Assembly (NCBI RefSeq): GCF_014195505.1
Contig: NZ_JACIBV010000001.1
Coordinates: 1,860,001-1,924,000 of the forward strand
Source of the DNA: Nonomuraea dietziae
GTDB lineage: Bacteria > Actinomycetota > Actinomycetes > Streptosporangiales > Streptosporangiaceae
Length of the DNA: 64,000 nucleotides
Reading direction: 5' to 3'
The notes under the pieces are model-generated. The model was not told the DNA's origin, ran no database searches, and saw nothing but the letters and a program-made list of their open reading frames with translations. The position numbers and the translations under genes are program-made. Positions 40,584-50,669 of this stretch are shown piece after piece (the first letter of the stretch is position 1; every line of letters begins with the position of its first letter).

Positions 40584-42215
40584 GTCAATGGGATTCCGTT
40601 CCAGGCCTTTCAGGAAGCGGGCCGCGATGGGCGCCGCCGTGGCTGAGTCCGCGCCGCCGCCCTCGACGACGACCGAGAAGGCGAGGTCGTCCCTGTAGCC
40701 GATGAACCAGGAAAGTCGCCTGCCCGAGCCGTGCTCCGCGGAGCCGGCCTTCCCAGCGGTCCCGGGAGGGAAGCGAACGGCGTGGGCAGGGTCCTCGGAG
40801 ACCACCGCGGGCAGCAGGGATCGCAACGCCTTGGTCACCGAGGGCTCCAGCGGACGCCGGGCCTCGCCGTCGGTGGGCACGTTCTCTGCGGGCACCAGCC
40901 TGGGCGGCTGCCACATGCCGTGGGCGGTGGCGGCGGCGACCGCCGCCATGTTCAGCGGGCTCGCCCGCACCCGCCCCTGCCCGATCGAGGCGGACGCCAG
41001 GGCGGCGTCGTCCTTGGGGACGGGGAAGTCGGCGCGTACGGCGGGCACCCCCGGATCGAACGGCGCGCCGAACCCGACGTCGCCCGCCACCTTCGCCAGC
41101 CGTTCGGCCTCGAGCGAGCTCACCGCCAGCGCGCCGACGGTGGTGTCGCACGCGTGGGCGAAGGCGGCGCGGAACGGCAGGCCGCCGTACCCACGAGAGG
41201 ACGGGTTGCGCAGCCGAACGCCGCCGACGTTCCGCCTGGCCGGGCAGCTCACCACCTGCTCGGCGGAGAGCCCGTTGGCGAGCAGGGCCGAGGCCGTCAC
41301 CACCGTGAACGTGGAGCCTGGCGGGTACCTGCCCATGAGCGCCCGGTCGAAGCCGCCCCTGCTGTTGACCGAGGCCAGGATCTCACCCGTGGAGGCTTTC
41401 AACGCCACCAGCGCCGCCGGCTTCCCGGTCAGCGTGAGCGCGTCCGCACCGGCCCGCTGGACGCGCGGGTCGAGGGTGGTGGTGAGCGGCATGCGCTGGC
41501 GGGCGCTGTTCTCGGCGAGCGTCCTGACCGGCCTGCCGTCCTCGACCAGCTCGATCCGGGTGGGACGTCCCACGCTGAGCCAGTCGCGGAACCTCGTCTT
41601 GAGGCTGCCGGCCAGCTGCCGCACCGACCTGGGCGCGTCGGGGGTGTCGATGCGGCTGCCGTCCGCCGCCAGGATCGGCACCGTTTCGGGCCCTCCTGTG
41701 ACCAGCCGCAGCGTGCGGCCAGGCTTGAGCTCGGGGTGGACGGTGGCCGGGCTCCAGGAGACCTTCCAGCGGTGCTCGTGCTCGACGAGGTTCAGCCGGC
41801 TCTCGTAGGCGAAGTCGGGTCCAGGGCCGGTGAGCGTGGCGGTGAAGGTCGCATGACCGAGCTCCTCTGTGGAGGCGGCGAAGACCCCGCTGGGGGTATG
41901 GATCCTGAAGGCCATCGCGTCGAGCTGGAGGGCGCTGAACACGCCCCGGTGCACCTGCTCGAAGTCGGCAGGCGGATCGAGCACGAGCTCGCGCATCACC
42001 GCATATTCCTGCGCCGACCACGCGTTCAGGTATCTCCTGGCCGTCTCGTCGGCCGTTCCCCGCGTGCGCGGCTGCGCCCAGATCACCCCAGCGACCGCGA
42101 CCGTGAGCACCAGCCCCGCCGCGATCGCCCATGTCCGCCCGCGCCCAGGACGCCGTGGCGGAGTCTCCGGCCGCGGCTGCGCGCACACCTCCCCCTGTCC
42201 TGCCATGCCACTCAC
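40581..42215 (-). CDS. PBP2-like transpeptidase homolog with degenerate active site
   Basis: 544 residues from GTG 42215 (GGAG 6 bases upstream). One N-terminal membrane anchor (TWAIAAGLVLTVAVAGVIWA), an NTF2/MecA-N-like domain (about 55-165), a linker/dimer domain, then a transpeptidase-fold domain facing the outside. Catalytic motifs are altered: SxxK reads GSTFTVV (Lys to Thr), S-x-N reads ACDTT, and KTG reads GKAGSAEHG. The fold otherwise looks intact (PPGSTF, RGYGGLPFRAAFAHACDTTV, SIGQGRVRASPLNMA). It is probably a non-catalytic PBP homolog. Encoded 30 bases after a class A PBP that follows a beta-lactamase. Confidence 0.88.
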   Translation of the reverse strand: MSGMAGQGEVCAQPRPETPPRRPGRGRTWAIAAGLVLTVAVAGVIWAQPRTRGTADETARRYLNAWSAQEYAVMRELVLDPPADFEQVHRGVFSALQLDAMAFRIHTPSGVFAASTEELGHATFTATLTGPGPDFAYESRLNLVEHEHRWKVSWSPATVHPELKPGRTLRLVTGGPETVPILAADGSRIDTPDAPRSVRQLAGSLKTRFRDWLSVGRPTRIELVEDGRPVRTLAENSARQRMPLTTTLDPRVQRAGADALTLTGKPAALVALKASTGEILASVNSRGGFDRALMGRYPPGSTFTVVTASALLANGLSAEQVVSCPARRNVGGVRLRNPSSRGYGGLPFRAAFAHACDTTVGALAVSSLEAERLAKVAGDVGFGAPFDPGVPAVRADFPVPKDDAALASASIGQGRVRASPLNMAAVAAATAHGMWQPPRLVPAENVPTDGEARRPLEPSVTKALRSLLPAVVSEDPAHAVRFPPGTAGKAGSAEHGSGRRLSWFIGYRDDLAFSVVVEGGGADSATAAPIAARFLKGLERNPID

Positions 42216-42245
42216 CCGCGCTCCGCACGCCGCGGGCGCCTCCCG

Positions 42246-44459
42246 TCACTCGCCACGGCGCATCGGGACATCTCCGGCAGGCGGCGCGGCGGATCCCGCA
42301 CCGAAGCCGGGACCGCCGTTCCCGATGGCGCCCTCCTCGTCTTCGGGACGAGGCTCCCTGGCGTCATCGCCGTCGGTCGGCCGCGACGCGGGTCGGCAGT
42401 CCTGGGAGCACCCCTCGAACCTGTCCTTGTCGATGGGGGTGAACGACGTCGGCGGCACGCCCTTCAGCGCGCCGATCATCGTGTCCTTCCAGATCGGCCC
42501 GGGAAGGGTGGCCCCTGCCACCGCCCCGTAGTACCGCCCGCCGATCGTCACCCCTGTCAGCTTGTGGTCGCTGGAGCCGCGCGGGTCCCCGATGCTCACC
42601 GCCGCCGCCAGGTCCGGGGTGAAACCGGCGAACCACGCGGTCGCGTAGGCGTCGGTGGTGCCCGTCTTGCCCGCCGCGTCGCGCCCGATGCCGCCGACGC
42701 CTCGCATCGTGCCCTCGGTGAACACGCCGGACAGCACCTCCGCCGTGGCGTCCGCGATCCCCGGATCGAGCGCCTGGCGGCACTTCGGCCGGTACGTGGT
42801 GGCCCTGCCGTCGCGATCGGTGATCCGGGAGATCGCCATCGGCGCGCAGTACCTGCCGCGCGCCGCGATCGCCGCGTACGCATTGGCCACCGTCACCGGG
42901 TCCATCTCGTTGATGCCGAGGGCGAACGTCTCGTACTCCTGCAGCTTGCGCCCGTCCGAGCGGCGGATTCCCAGCGACTTGGCCGTGGTGACCGTCCCGC
43001 AGAGCCCCACCCGCTGCTCCAGCTCCATGAAGAAGGTGTTCACCGAGGTCCTGGTGCCGGTCCGGAGGGTCTTCCAGCCCGGGGAGCCCTCGTCGTTGGT
43101 GACCGTGTGCGTCGGGTCGCCGATGCTCTCGCCCTTGCAGTTCTTGAACGCCGAGTAGCCCGGCGCGCGGTACCCGGCGCCCGCGCTCAGGCCGTCGTCG
43201 AGCTTCATGCCCTTCTTCAGCGCGTTGATCAGGGTGAAGACCTTGAACGTGGAACCTGCCTGGAAGCCGACGCCTCCGCCGTGCTCGGCGTCCGCGACGA
43301 CGTTGTAGGAGATCTCGTTCCTGGCCTTGCTCCGGCCGTACGGCCTGCTGGCCGCCATGGCCCTGATCGCTCCTGTGCCCGGCTGGACCAGGGCCTCGGA
43401 GGCGACGGCGCGGTCGGAGGCGTGCACGTACTTCCTGATCGCCCGATTCGCGGCCGCCTGCGTCGCCGGGTCGAGCGTGGTCCTGATCGTCAGGCCACCG
43501 CGGTTGAGCATCTCCAGGCGCGCGCGGGCCGTCCTGCCGAAGTCGGGATTGCTCAGGATCTCGTGCCGGACGTACAGGCAGAAGTACGGATGCGCACTGG
43601 ACTCGCAGCCGCCGGGAATCTTCGTCCCCTTGTAACCGAGCTTGGCGGCCTTCGCCGCCGCGGCCTCCTGCGGGGTGATCCTGCCCAGCTCGGCCATCCG
43701 GTCCAGCACGACGTCACGACGCTTCAGCAGCCGCTCGCGGTGCTTCCTGCCGAGGTTCGGATCGGTGGCGTTCGGGTCCTGGACGGCGCCCGCCAGCGTC
43801 GCCGCCTGCGGCAACGTGAGCTTGCCGGCCCTGACGCCGAAGAAGCGCTTGGCCGCCGCCTCGACGCCGTAGGCTCCGGCGCCGAAGTAGGCGATGTTCA
43901 GGTACTTCTCGAGGATCTGCTCCTTGGTGTACTTCTTCTCGACCCCCATGGCGTACCGCAGCTCGTTCAGCTTGCGCGCGTAGCTGGCCTCCAGAGCGGC
44001 GTTGCGCTGCGCGTCGGTGGTGGCGGAGTTGAGCAGCACCTGCTTCACGTACTGCTGGGTGATGCTCGACCCGCCCTGGCTGACCCTGCCCGACTGCAGG
44101 TTCTTGGCCAGCGCCCGTATCGTGCCCTCGACGTCGATGGCGCCGTGCTCGTAGAAGCGGTCGTCCTCGATCGCGACGATCGCCGTCTTCATGACCTCGG
44201 CGATCGCGTCGAGGGAGACGACCTCCCTGTACTCCTCGTAGAAGCGAGCGATCTCGCGCCCCTTGGCGTCCTGCACGATCGTGACCTCGGCCGGCGGCGG
44301 CTCGACGAGGTCGACCGGCCCCAGGCCGACCGCTCCCTCCGCCGACACGAAGCCGAGACCCGCGCCCCCCACGGCCGGAAAGGCGATCCCCGCCACCAGC
44401 ACGCCCGCCGCCGCGCCCGCGACGACGAGCCGTACGATCTTCGTCCCCCGACGTGACAT
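42246..44459 (-). CDS. Class A penicillin-binding protein (transglycosylase/transpeptidase)
   Basis: 737 residues from ATG 44459. One N-terminal membrane helix (VRLVVAGAAAGVLVAGIAF). Glycosyltransferase 51 domain: AIEDDRFYEHGAIDVEGTIR with the catalytic Glu, GGSSITQQYVKQVLLN, and YLNIAYFGAGAYGVEAAAKR. Transpeptidase domain: GSTFKVFTLI (SxxK), SVNTFFMELEQ (SxN) and AGKTGTTDAYATAWFAGFTP (KTGT). So both peptidoglycan polymerase and cross-linking sites are intact. The C-terminal tail is Asp/Glu/Gly-rich. The ATG overlaps the beta-lactamase stop (TGATG), so the two are translationally coupled. Confidence 0.95.
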   Translation of the reverse strand: MSRRGTKIVRLVVAGAAAGVLVAGIAFPAVGGAGLGFVSAEGAVGLGPVDLVEPPPAEVTIVQDAKGREIARFYEEYREVVSLDAIAEVMKTAIVAIEDDRFYEHGAIDVEGTIRALAKNLQSGRVSQGGSSITQQYVKQVLLNSATTDAQRNAALEASYARKLNELRYAMGVEKKYTKEQILEKYLNIAYFGAGAYGVEAAAKRFFGVRAGKLTLPQAATLAGAVQDPNATDPNLGRKHRERLLKRRDVVLDRMAELGRITPQEAAAAKAAKLGYKGTKIPGGCESSAHPYFCLYVRHEILSNPDFGRTARARLEMLNRGGLTIRTTLDPATQAAANRAIRKYVHASDRAVASEALVQPGTGAIRAMAASRPYGRSKARNEISYNVVADAEHGGGVGFQAGSTFKVFTLINALKKGMKLDDGLSAGAGYRAPGYSAFKNCKGESIGDPTHTVTNDEGSPGWKTLRTGTRTSVNTFFMELEQRVGLCGTVTTAKSLGIRRSDGRKLQEYETFALGINEMDPVTVANAYAAIAARGRYCAPMAISRITDRDGRATTYRPKCRQALDPGIADATAEVLSGVFTEGTMRGVGGIGRDAAGKTGTTDAYATAWFAGFTPDLAAAVSIGDPRGSSDHKLTGVTIGGRYYGAVAGATLPGPIWKDTMIGALKGVPPTSFTPIDKDRFEGCSQDCRPASRPTDGDDAREPRPEDEEGAIGNGGPGFGAGSAAPPAGDVPMRRGE

Positions 44460-45421
44460 CAGATTCTCCCGAGCCCACGAGCCAGGATGGTGGCGGTGTC
44501 CGCGATGACCTTCTCGTCGGCGGGGGCGTTCGCCGCCTTCCGATTGGTGTAGACGGACATGATGATCGGGGTGCCCGACTTGCCCGGCCAGACGACCGCG
44601 ATGTCGTTGGCGGCGCCGTACGCCGAGCTGGTGCCGGTCTTGTCGCCGATGGCCCAGCTCTTCGGCAGGCCGGCGCGGATGCGGGCGTCGCCGGTCTTGT
44701 TGCCGATCAGCCAGGCGTTGAGCCGCTCCCTGTCCTTGACGTGGAGCGCGTTCCCGGTGGTGAGGGCGCGCAGGTCACGGACCATGACCGCAGGGGTGGT
44801 GGTGTCGCGCCGCTCCTTGGGGTTCCAGTCGTTGAGCTCGGTCTCCCAGCGGTCAAGGCGCGAGGTCGGGTCCTTCAGCGTCCTGAAGTACCTCGTCAGG
44901 CCCGCGGGACCGCCGATCTGCTTGAGCAACACGTTCGCCGCGGTGTTGTCGCTCAGGGTGATGGCCGCCTCGCAGAGCCGGGCGACGGTCAGGCCCTCCG
45001 CGACGTGCTTCGCGGTGACAGGTGAGTTGGGCTTCAGGTCGGCGGCCGTCCACTTGACGACCTTGTCCATGAGACCCGGCTCGGAGGTGCGCGCCTTGTG
45101 CAGGACGGCCGCGGCGAGGACCGCCTTGAAGGTGGACAGCAACGGGAAGCGCTCGCCTGACCGGTACGCGATCGTCCTGCCGGTGGCCGTGTCCACGGCA
45201 TACGCGCCGATGCGGCCCTTGAAGGACACCTCCAGCGCGCGCAGCTCCTTCCGGGCGGCGGCCTCGGCCGCCCCGGCGGACGGCTGCGGCTGTACGGCGG
45301 TCGCGGGCGTCGCCGCAGCCGAGGCCGTGCCCGCGCCGAGGGAGCCACCCGCCAGGAGGGAGACTGTCAACGCGACGGCTTCCAGCGCTCCCGGTAGACG
45401 CCGGGCGCGGAGGTTTCGCAT
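44459..45421 (-). CDS. Class A beta-lactamase
   Basis: 320 residues from ATG 45421 with AAAGGAC upstream. Signal peptide: LPGALEAVALTVSLLAGG, then ASA cleavage sites. Serine beta-lactamase motifs are intact: S-x-x-K as LLSTFKAVLAA near residue 95, S-D-N as LSDNTAANVLL, the omega-loop Glu in ETELNDWNP, and K-T-G as GDKTGTSSAYGAAN. It hydrolyses beta-lactams outside the membrane. First gene of an operon with a class A PBP (1-base overlap) and a PBP pseudoenzyme. No BlaI/BlaR or AmpR-type regulator is adjacent, but an inverted repeat lies 85 bases upstream. Confidence 0.95.
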   Translation of the reverse strand: MRNLRARRLPGALEAVALTVSLLAGGSLGAGTASAAATPATAVQPQPSAGAAEAAARKELRALEVSFKGRIGAYAVDTATGRTIAYRSGERFPLLSTFKAVLAAAVLHKARTSEPGLMDKVVKWTAADLKPNSPVTAKHVAEGLTVARLCEAAITLSDNTAANVLLKQIGGPAGLTRYFRTLKDPTSRLDRWETELNDWNPKERRDTTTPAVMVRDLRALTTGNALHVKDRERLNAWLIGNKTGDARIRAGLPKSWAIGDKTGTSSAYGAANDIAVVWPGKSGTPIIMSVYTNRKAANAPADEKVIADTATILARGLGRI

Positions 45422-45505
45422 GGCATGTCCTTTAGCTGTCGTTCGCCAGAAGGCAGGAGCAAAGCAGATCCGACGAGACGATGTCTAATAGCGATATTGG
45501 GGCGT

Positions 45506-45531
45506 GCTTCATATCCGATCACGTATGAAGC
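45506..45531. promoter_or_regulatory. Inverted repeat upstream of the beta-lactamase operon
   Basis: GCTTCATA (45506-45513) and TATGAAGC (45524-45531) are perfect 8-bp arms with a 10-base spacer, 85 bases upstream of the beta-lactamase ATG. The spacing of arms fits an operator for a dimeric repressor. Confidence 0.5.
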
Positions 45532-45879
45532 CTGGTCAGAGGCTTGGCGGACCGCACGGTGGCACCGGCCACGTACGCGAGGATCTCGTACGGCCCGATC
45601 GCGTCGAGCTCCTCGACCACTTCGAGCCGCAGCCTGGCGGTGAACTCGGCGGGCCGGGGGAATGCGGCGCTCGCCGTCGACCATGCGGTGTCGCGTCAGC
45701 GGGCGTGTCAGGACGGCGACGGCCCGGTATCAGAGCGGTCGGCGAAAGTTGACGCCATGAACGGTTCAGCGACTGAGCCCTCAGGGCGACCGCGCGAGAT
45801 CCACTCGGGCGCCGACAGGAACCCCATTCCGCGAGCCGTCCGTTCACCTGAATTCTCGGATCCGAAGGAGCACACCACC
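45532..45879. other. Intergenic stretch with a coding-like remnant
   Basis: On the minus strand from about 45710 to 45521 one frame reads FPRPAEFTARLRLEVVEELD, then AIGPYEILAYVAGATVRSAK and a stop. It has host-like codon use but no start codon or upstream part, so it looks like the 3' end of a lost gene of unrecognised family. The rest, up to the next gene, shows no supported frame. Confidence 0.4.
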
Positions 45880-46284
45880 ATGTCCGTCACCCTCACCGAC
45901 CAGGACAAGCTCACCCTGCGGACCGCCGCGTGGGGCGCCATCTCCCTGATGGCCGCCGCCGGCGCCGCCGGCTCACCCCACAAGGCCGCCACCCACGGCT
46001 CCATCGCCCTGACCTCCGCGACCGGCCTGGCAGGGCACGTGCTTACCAAGGCGCCCAAGGGCGTGAAGTACGGCAAGTCCGTGGCCGAACTCGCCGACCA
46101 GGTGCTGCCGGCCCTGACGGAAGCCATGAGCCTGCTCAAGCAGCAGGCCCCGTCCGAGGCCGACAACTTCCGCCGCACCGTCATCGTCGCCATCGAAGCC
46201 GCCGCCCAGACCCACAAGGGCCAGCCCAGCCCCACCATGGCCGAGATGATCCGCAAGATCACCGAAGCCCTCGACGCCGCTTGA
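45880..46284 (+). CDS. Hypothetical protein, Ala-rich
   Basis: 134 residues from ATG 45880 with GAAGGAG upstream; an in-frame extension to 45544 is rejected because it runs through remnant DNA. Composition is Ala/Thr/Lys-rich and mainly helical: LTDQDKLTLRTAAWGAISLM, ATHGSIALTSATGLAGHVLT, then LADQVLPALTEAMSLLKQQA and MAEMIRKITEALDAA. The Gly/Ala-rich first half could insert in a membrane weakly, but no clear membrane helix or catalytic motif is present. Family not recognised. Single gene. Confidence 0.75.
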   Translation: MSVTLTDQDKLTLRTAAWGAISLMAAAGAAGSPHKAATHGSIALTSATGLAGHVLTKAPKGVKYGKSVAELADQVLPALTEAMSLLKQQAPSEADNFRRTVIVAIEAAAQTHKGQPSPTMAEMIRKITEALDAA

Positions 46285-46772
46285 TCATGCCGACCCGAGC
46301 TCCTCGACGACCCGGAGGTGCGGACGGTTCATCTCGCCGACGTCGCCTTCGACCTCGGCGAGATCGGATAGCGGCCTTCGGTGGGCGCCCAGCGGCGCGG
46401 ACGCACGCTCCGGCGACCGGCCCGTGTTCGGGGATACCCGTTCGGCGGCGCCAGGCGATCCGCAGGGTGGCGGGGCCCTGCGTGGCGACACAGCCGGCCA
46501 GACCGGTCAGGAATCGAGAAGCGCCGGCTCTCGAGCCGCACCTAGCGTGACTGCCATGGACATCCCCCTTATCCGGGCTGGGCGCGGGTGAACGAGCCGC
46601 TCGACCTCTGCCCTCTCGGCGGGCACGCCGCGTGGGCGGACCCGGAGGCGCCGCGGACCGAAGCGGAGGAGCAGCAGACGTACTGCTCAAAGCTGGTTAG
46701 ATCGAGCCAGGCGACGCCGACGGAGACCGCGAAAGCGGCCCCCGTGTAACAGATGTAACAGATGGAGACACG
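46285..46772. other. Intergenic stretch with remnants and a direct repeat
   Basis: A minus-strand stretch near 46286-46375 (LSDLAEVEGDVGEMNRPHLR, then VVEELGSA and stop) looks like another gene 3' end without a body. On the plus strand a 53-codon frame (GTG 46588 to TAA 46749; LCPLGGHAAWADPEAPRTEA) is possible but has no good ribosome site. Just before the next gene, TGTAACAGA occurs twice in tandem (46745-46753, 46754-46762). Confidence 0.4.
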
Positions 46773-49166
<2,394 letters not shown>

Positions 49167-49199
49167 CCGAGGCCCTCGCGGACGCCAGAGGACTCCTCT

Positions 49200-49253
49200 C
49201 CCCTGTTTCGACTCGTCCCCGGTGAACCGGGACCGGGGCGAGTTCGACAGGGG
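49200..49253 (+). terminator. Hairpin after the UvrA2-type gene
   Basis: CCCCTGT...CGACTCGTCCCCGG pairs imperfectly with CCGGGGCGAGTTCGACAGGGG across 49200-49253, with small bulges and a 10-base loop region. It begins 34 bases after the stop. Long and GC-rich, it is a plausible intrinsic terminator. Confidence 0.7.
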
Positions 49254-49370
49254 CGAGCGGCTCCACGCGAACCTGGCGTGCGCGGGTTGGCTCGGGATCG
49301 AGGGCCACAACCACATGGGTGTCCGGCTTGCGGTGATGGGCGACACGCTGCCCGATGTCGGCGTTACTTT

Positions 49371-49482
49371 CATCCTGAAGTTGCAGGTCACGGGGCTGGC
49401 GTGGGACGGGGCGGGGTGCTCAGGGAAGCACCGCAGCGCCGCCCCACGCCAGCCCTCACCGCCCGCGATGTTCAGGGTGAAA
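49371..49482. repeat. Nested imperfect inverted repeat of about 110 bp
   Basis: GGGCTGGCGTGGG (49393-49405) and CCCACGCCAGCCC (49443-49455) are perfect 13-bp arms. Inside them GGTGCT (49415-49420) pairs with AGCACC (49427-49432). Outside them TTTCATCCTGAA (about 49369-49380) pairs with TTCAGGGTGAAA (about 49471-49482) with one mismatch. The whole could fold into one long hairpin; a MITE-like element or structured RNA is possible. Confidence 0.65.
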
Positions 49483-49489
49483 TCGCTCA

Positions 49490-49912
49490 GTGGCGTCATC
49501 CGATCTTTATGATCTCGCGGTGAGGATCTGGACGGAGCGCCCTGCCAAGACCGACGTCGAAGCAGTCGTTCGCCGCTACTTCAGCCTGCTCCGAGCTGGG
49601 AAGATCCCTGAGGCCGAACAGCTCGTCGATCACTCATCGGTCCGGCATGTGCTCAAGTCGCTATGGTCCGGCTCGGTTGGAGCGAGCGCCGATGCGGACG
49701 AGGCGAGTTGCAGCCGTGCTGCCGATGAGTGGGAGCAGGACCTGTCCTGGCTCTGCGAACTTGACCTCGGAGACTTCCACTGGGGCCACACCGGCAGCCA
49801 TTTCTACGTCGAGGTCACCTACCGCGCGCAGATAGTCGAGGTGTCATTGGGCTTTTGGGTCAAGCCTACCGACGCCGGCTGGGTCGTCGCGGGACCGTCC
49901 ACCCTCTGGTAG
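49490..49912 (+). CDS. Hypothetical protein, NTF2-like
   Basis: 140 residues from GTG 49490; a GTG at 49520 (VRIWTERPAKTDV) is an in-frame alternative and neither has a strong ribosome site. The pattern DVEAVVRRYFSLLRAGKIPE, a central helical part, then HFYVEVTYRAQIVEVSLGFW and GWVVAGPSTLW is like NTF2/SnoaL-fold proteins (helix, then a curved sheet ending in a tryptophan strand). No catalytic residues are evident. Base composition is slightly lower in GC than neighbours. Role unknown; single gene. Confidence 0.65.
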   Translation: MASSDLYDLAVRIWTERPAKTDVEAVVRRYFSLLRAGKIPEAEQLVDHSSVRHVLKSLWSGSVGASADADEASCSRAADEWEQDLSWLCELDLGDFHWGHTGSHFYVEVTYRAQIVEVSLGFWVKPTDAGWVVAGPSTLW

Positions 49913-50275
49913 GACACACGAAGGAGCAGCGCGATCCGGGTGTCGGCTGAACCTCCCGCTGACGGACGATCACCTGCCAGATCAAAGTCCCGACCAGCCC
50001 GAGCGCCCGGCCCCGCCCCACGCGGCTGCTTGTAGGGATTCTGTGTCACGTAGCCCAGCGACTCGAACTCCGGATACTCCTCCGTGCCGTCCAGACCTCG
50101 CGCGTGGCGATCGTCCAGAAGACGTCGATGTCCACGAGATGTAATCGTGGCAGTCCACAGCAGCGCCTGCACAGCTCCGGCAGCCCCACCGGCAGCCGAA
50201 GATCGCGATTCTGTCGGTCACCACTGTTAGGACTTACGCCATAACCCCGGTATTCACACGGAAGCAGGGTGTTCG
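49913..50275. other. Intergenic stretch with broken coding-like pieces
   Basis: On the minus strand, pieces such as EYPEFESLGYVTQNPYKQP (about 50030-50090) and DIDVFWTIATREVW (about 50095-50140) look protein-like but lie in different frames without a start. I read this as a decayed gene of unrecognised family. The 50 bases before 50276 are AT-richer and may hold the promoter of the DUF4132 cluster. Confidence 0.4.
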
Positions 50276-50668
50276 ATGGCGTTGGTGACGTTTCGCGATG
50301 AGACGGCGACAGGACGGGCGTTGGCGGAGTTCTCCCTGCCAGACCTGCCCGAGCGGATCTCGGCCCGGGAACTGGTACGGCTGCGCGTGCGCGAGGAGGT
50401 GGCCAGATACAACGCCGCCCCCTCCCCCCGTTTTCGCGGCCTGGTCAAGCCCAGCGACGCCGAGGCCGAGCTGAACGGCTACCGGATGCGCACCGCCCGC
50501 AAGCTCGACTGGGAGAAGCAGGCCGACGCCGCCGAGACCGCGTTCGCCCGCAACGGCTTCCTGTTACTGGTCGGCGACCGCCAGATCGAGGACCTGGACA
50601 CCGAGATCGACCTGATCGCCGACCCCGTCGTCTCCTTCGTCAGGCTCATCCCGCTGGTCGGCGGCTGA
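50276..50668 (+). CDS. Conserved hypothetical protein upstream of DUF4132 genes
   Basis: 130 residues from ATG 50276. Mostly helical with a beta end: FRDETATGRALAEFSLPDLP, ISARELVRLRVREEVARYNA, KLDWEKQADAAETAFARNGF, then LLVGDRQIEDLDTEIDLIA. The end is Val/Leu-rich. No known domain is recognised, though small proteins of this kind precede DUF4132 genes in actinomycetes. One base separates its stop from the GTG of the DUF4132 gene, so they form one operon and probably act together. Confidence 0.75.
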   Translation: MALVTFRDETATGRALAEFSLPDLPERISARELVRLRVREEVARYNAAPSPRFRGLVKPSDAEAELNGYRMRTARKLDWEKQADAAETAFARNGFLLLVGDRQIEDLDTEIDLIADPVVSFVRLIPLVGG

Positions 50669-50669
50669 C

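Noticed and set aside
40731..44456. Very long plus-strand frame opposite the PBP genes
   Set aside because: It is an antisense shadow of high-GC coding DNA; the minus strand encodes intact PBP motifs.
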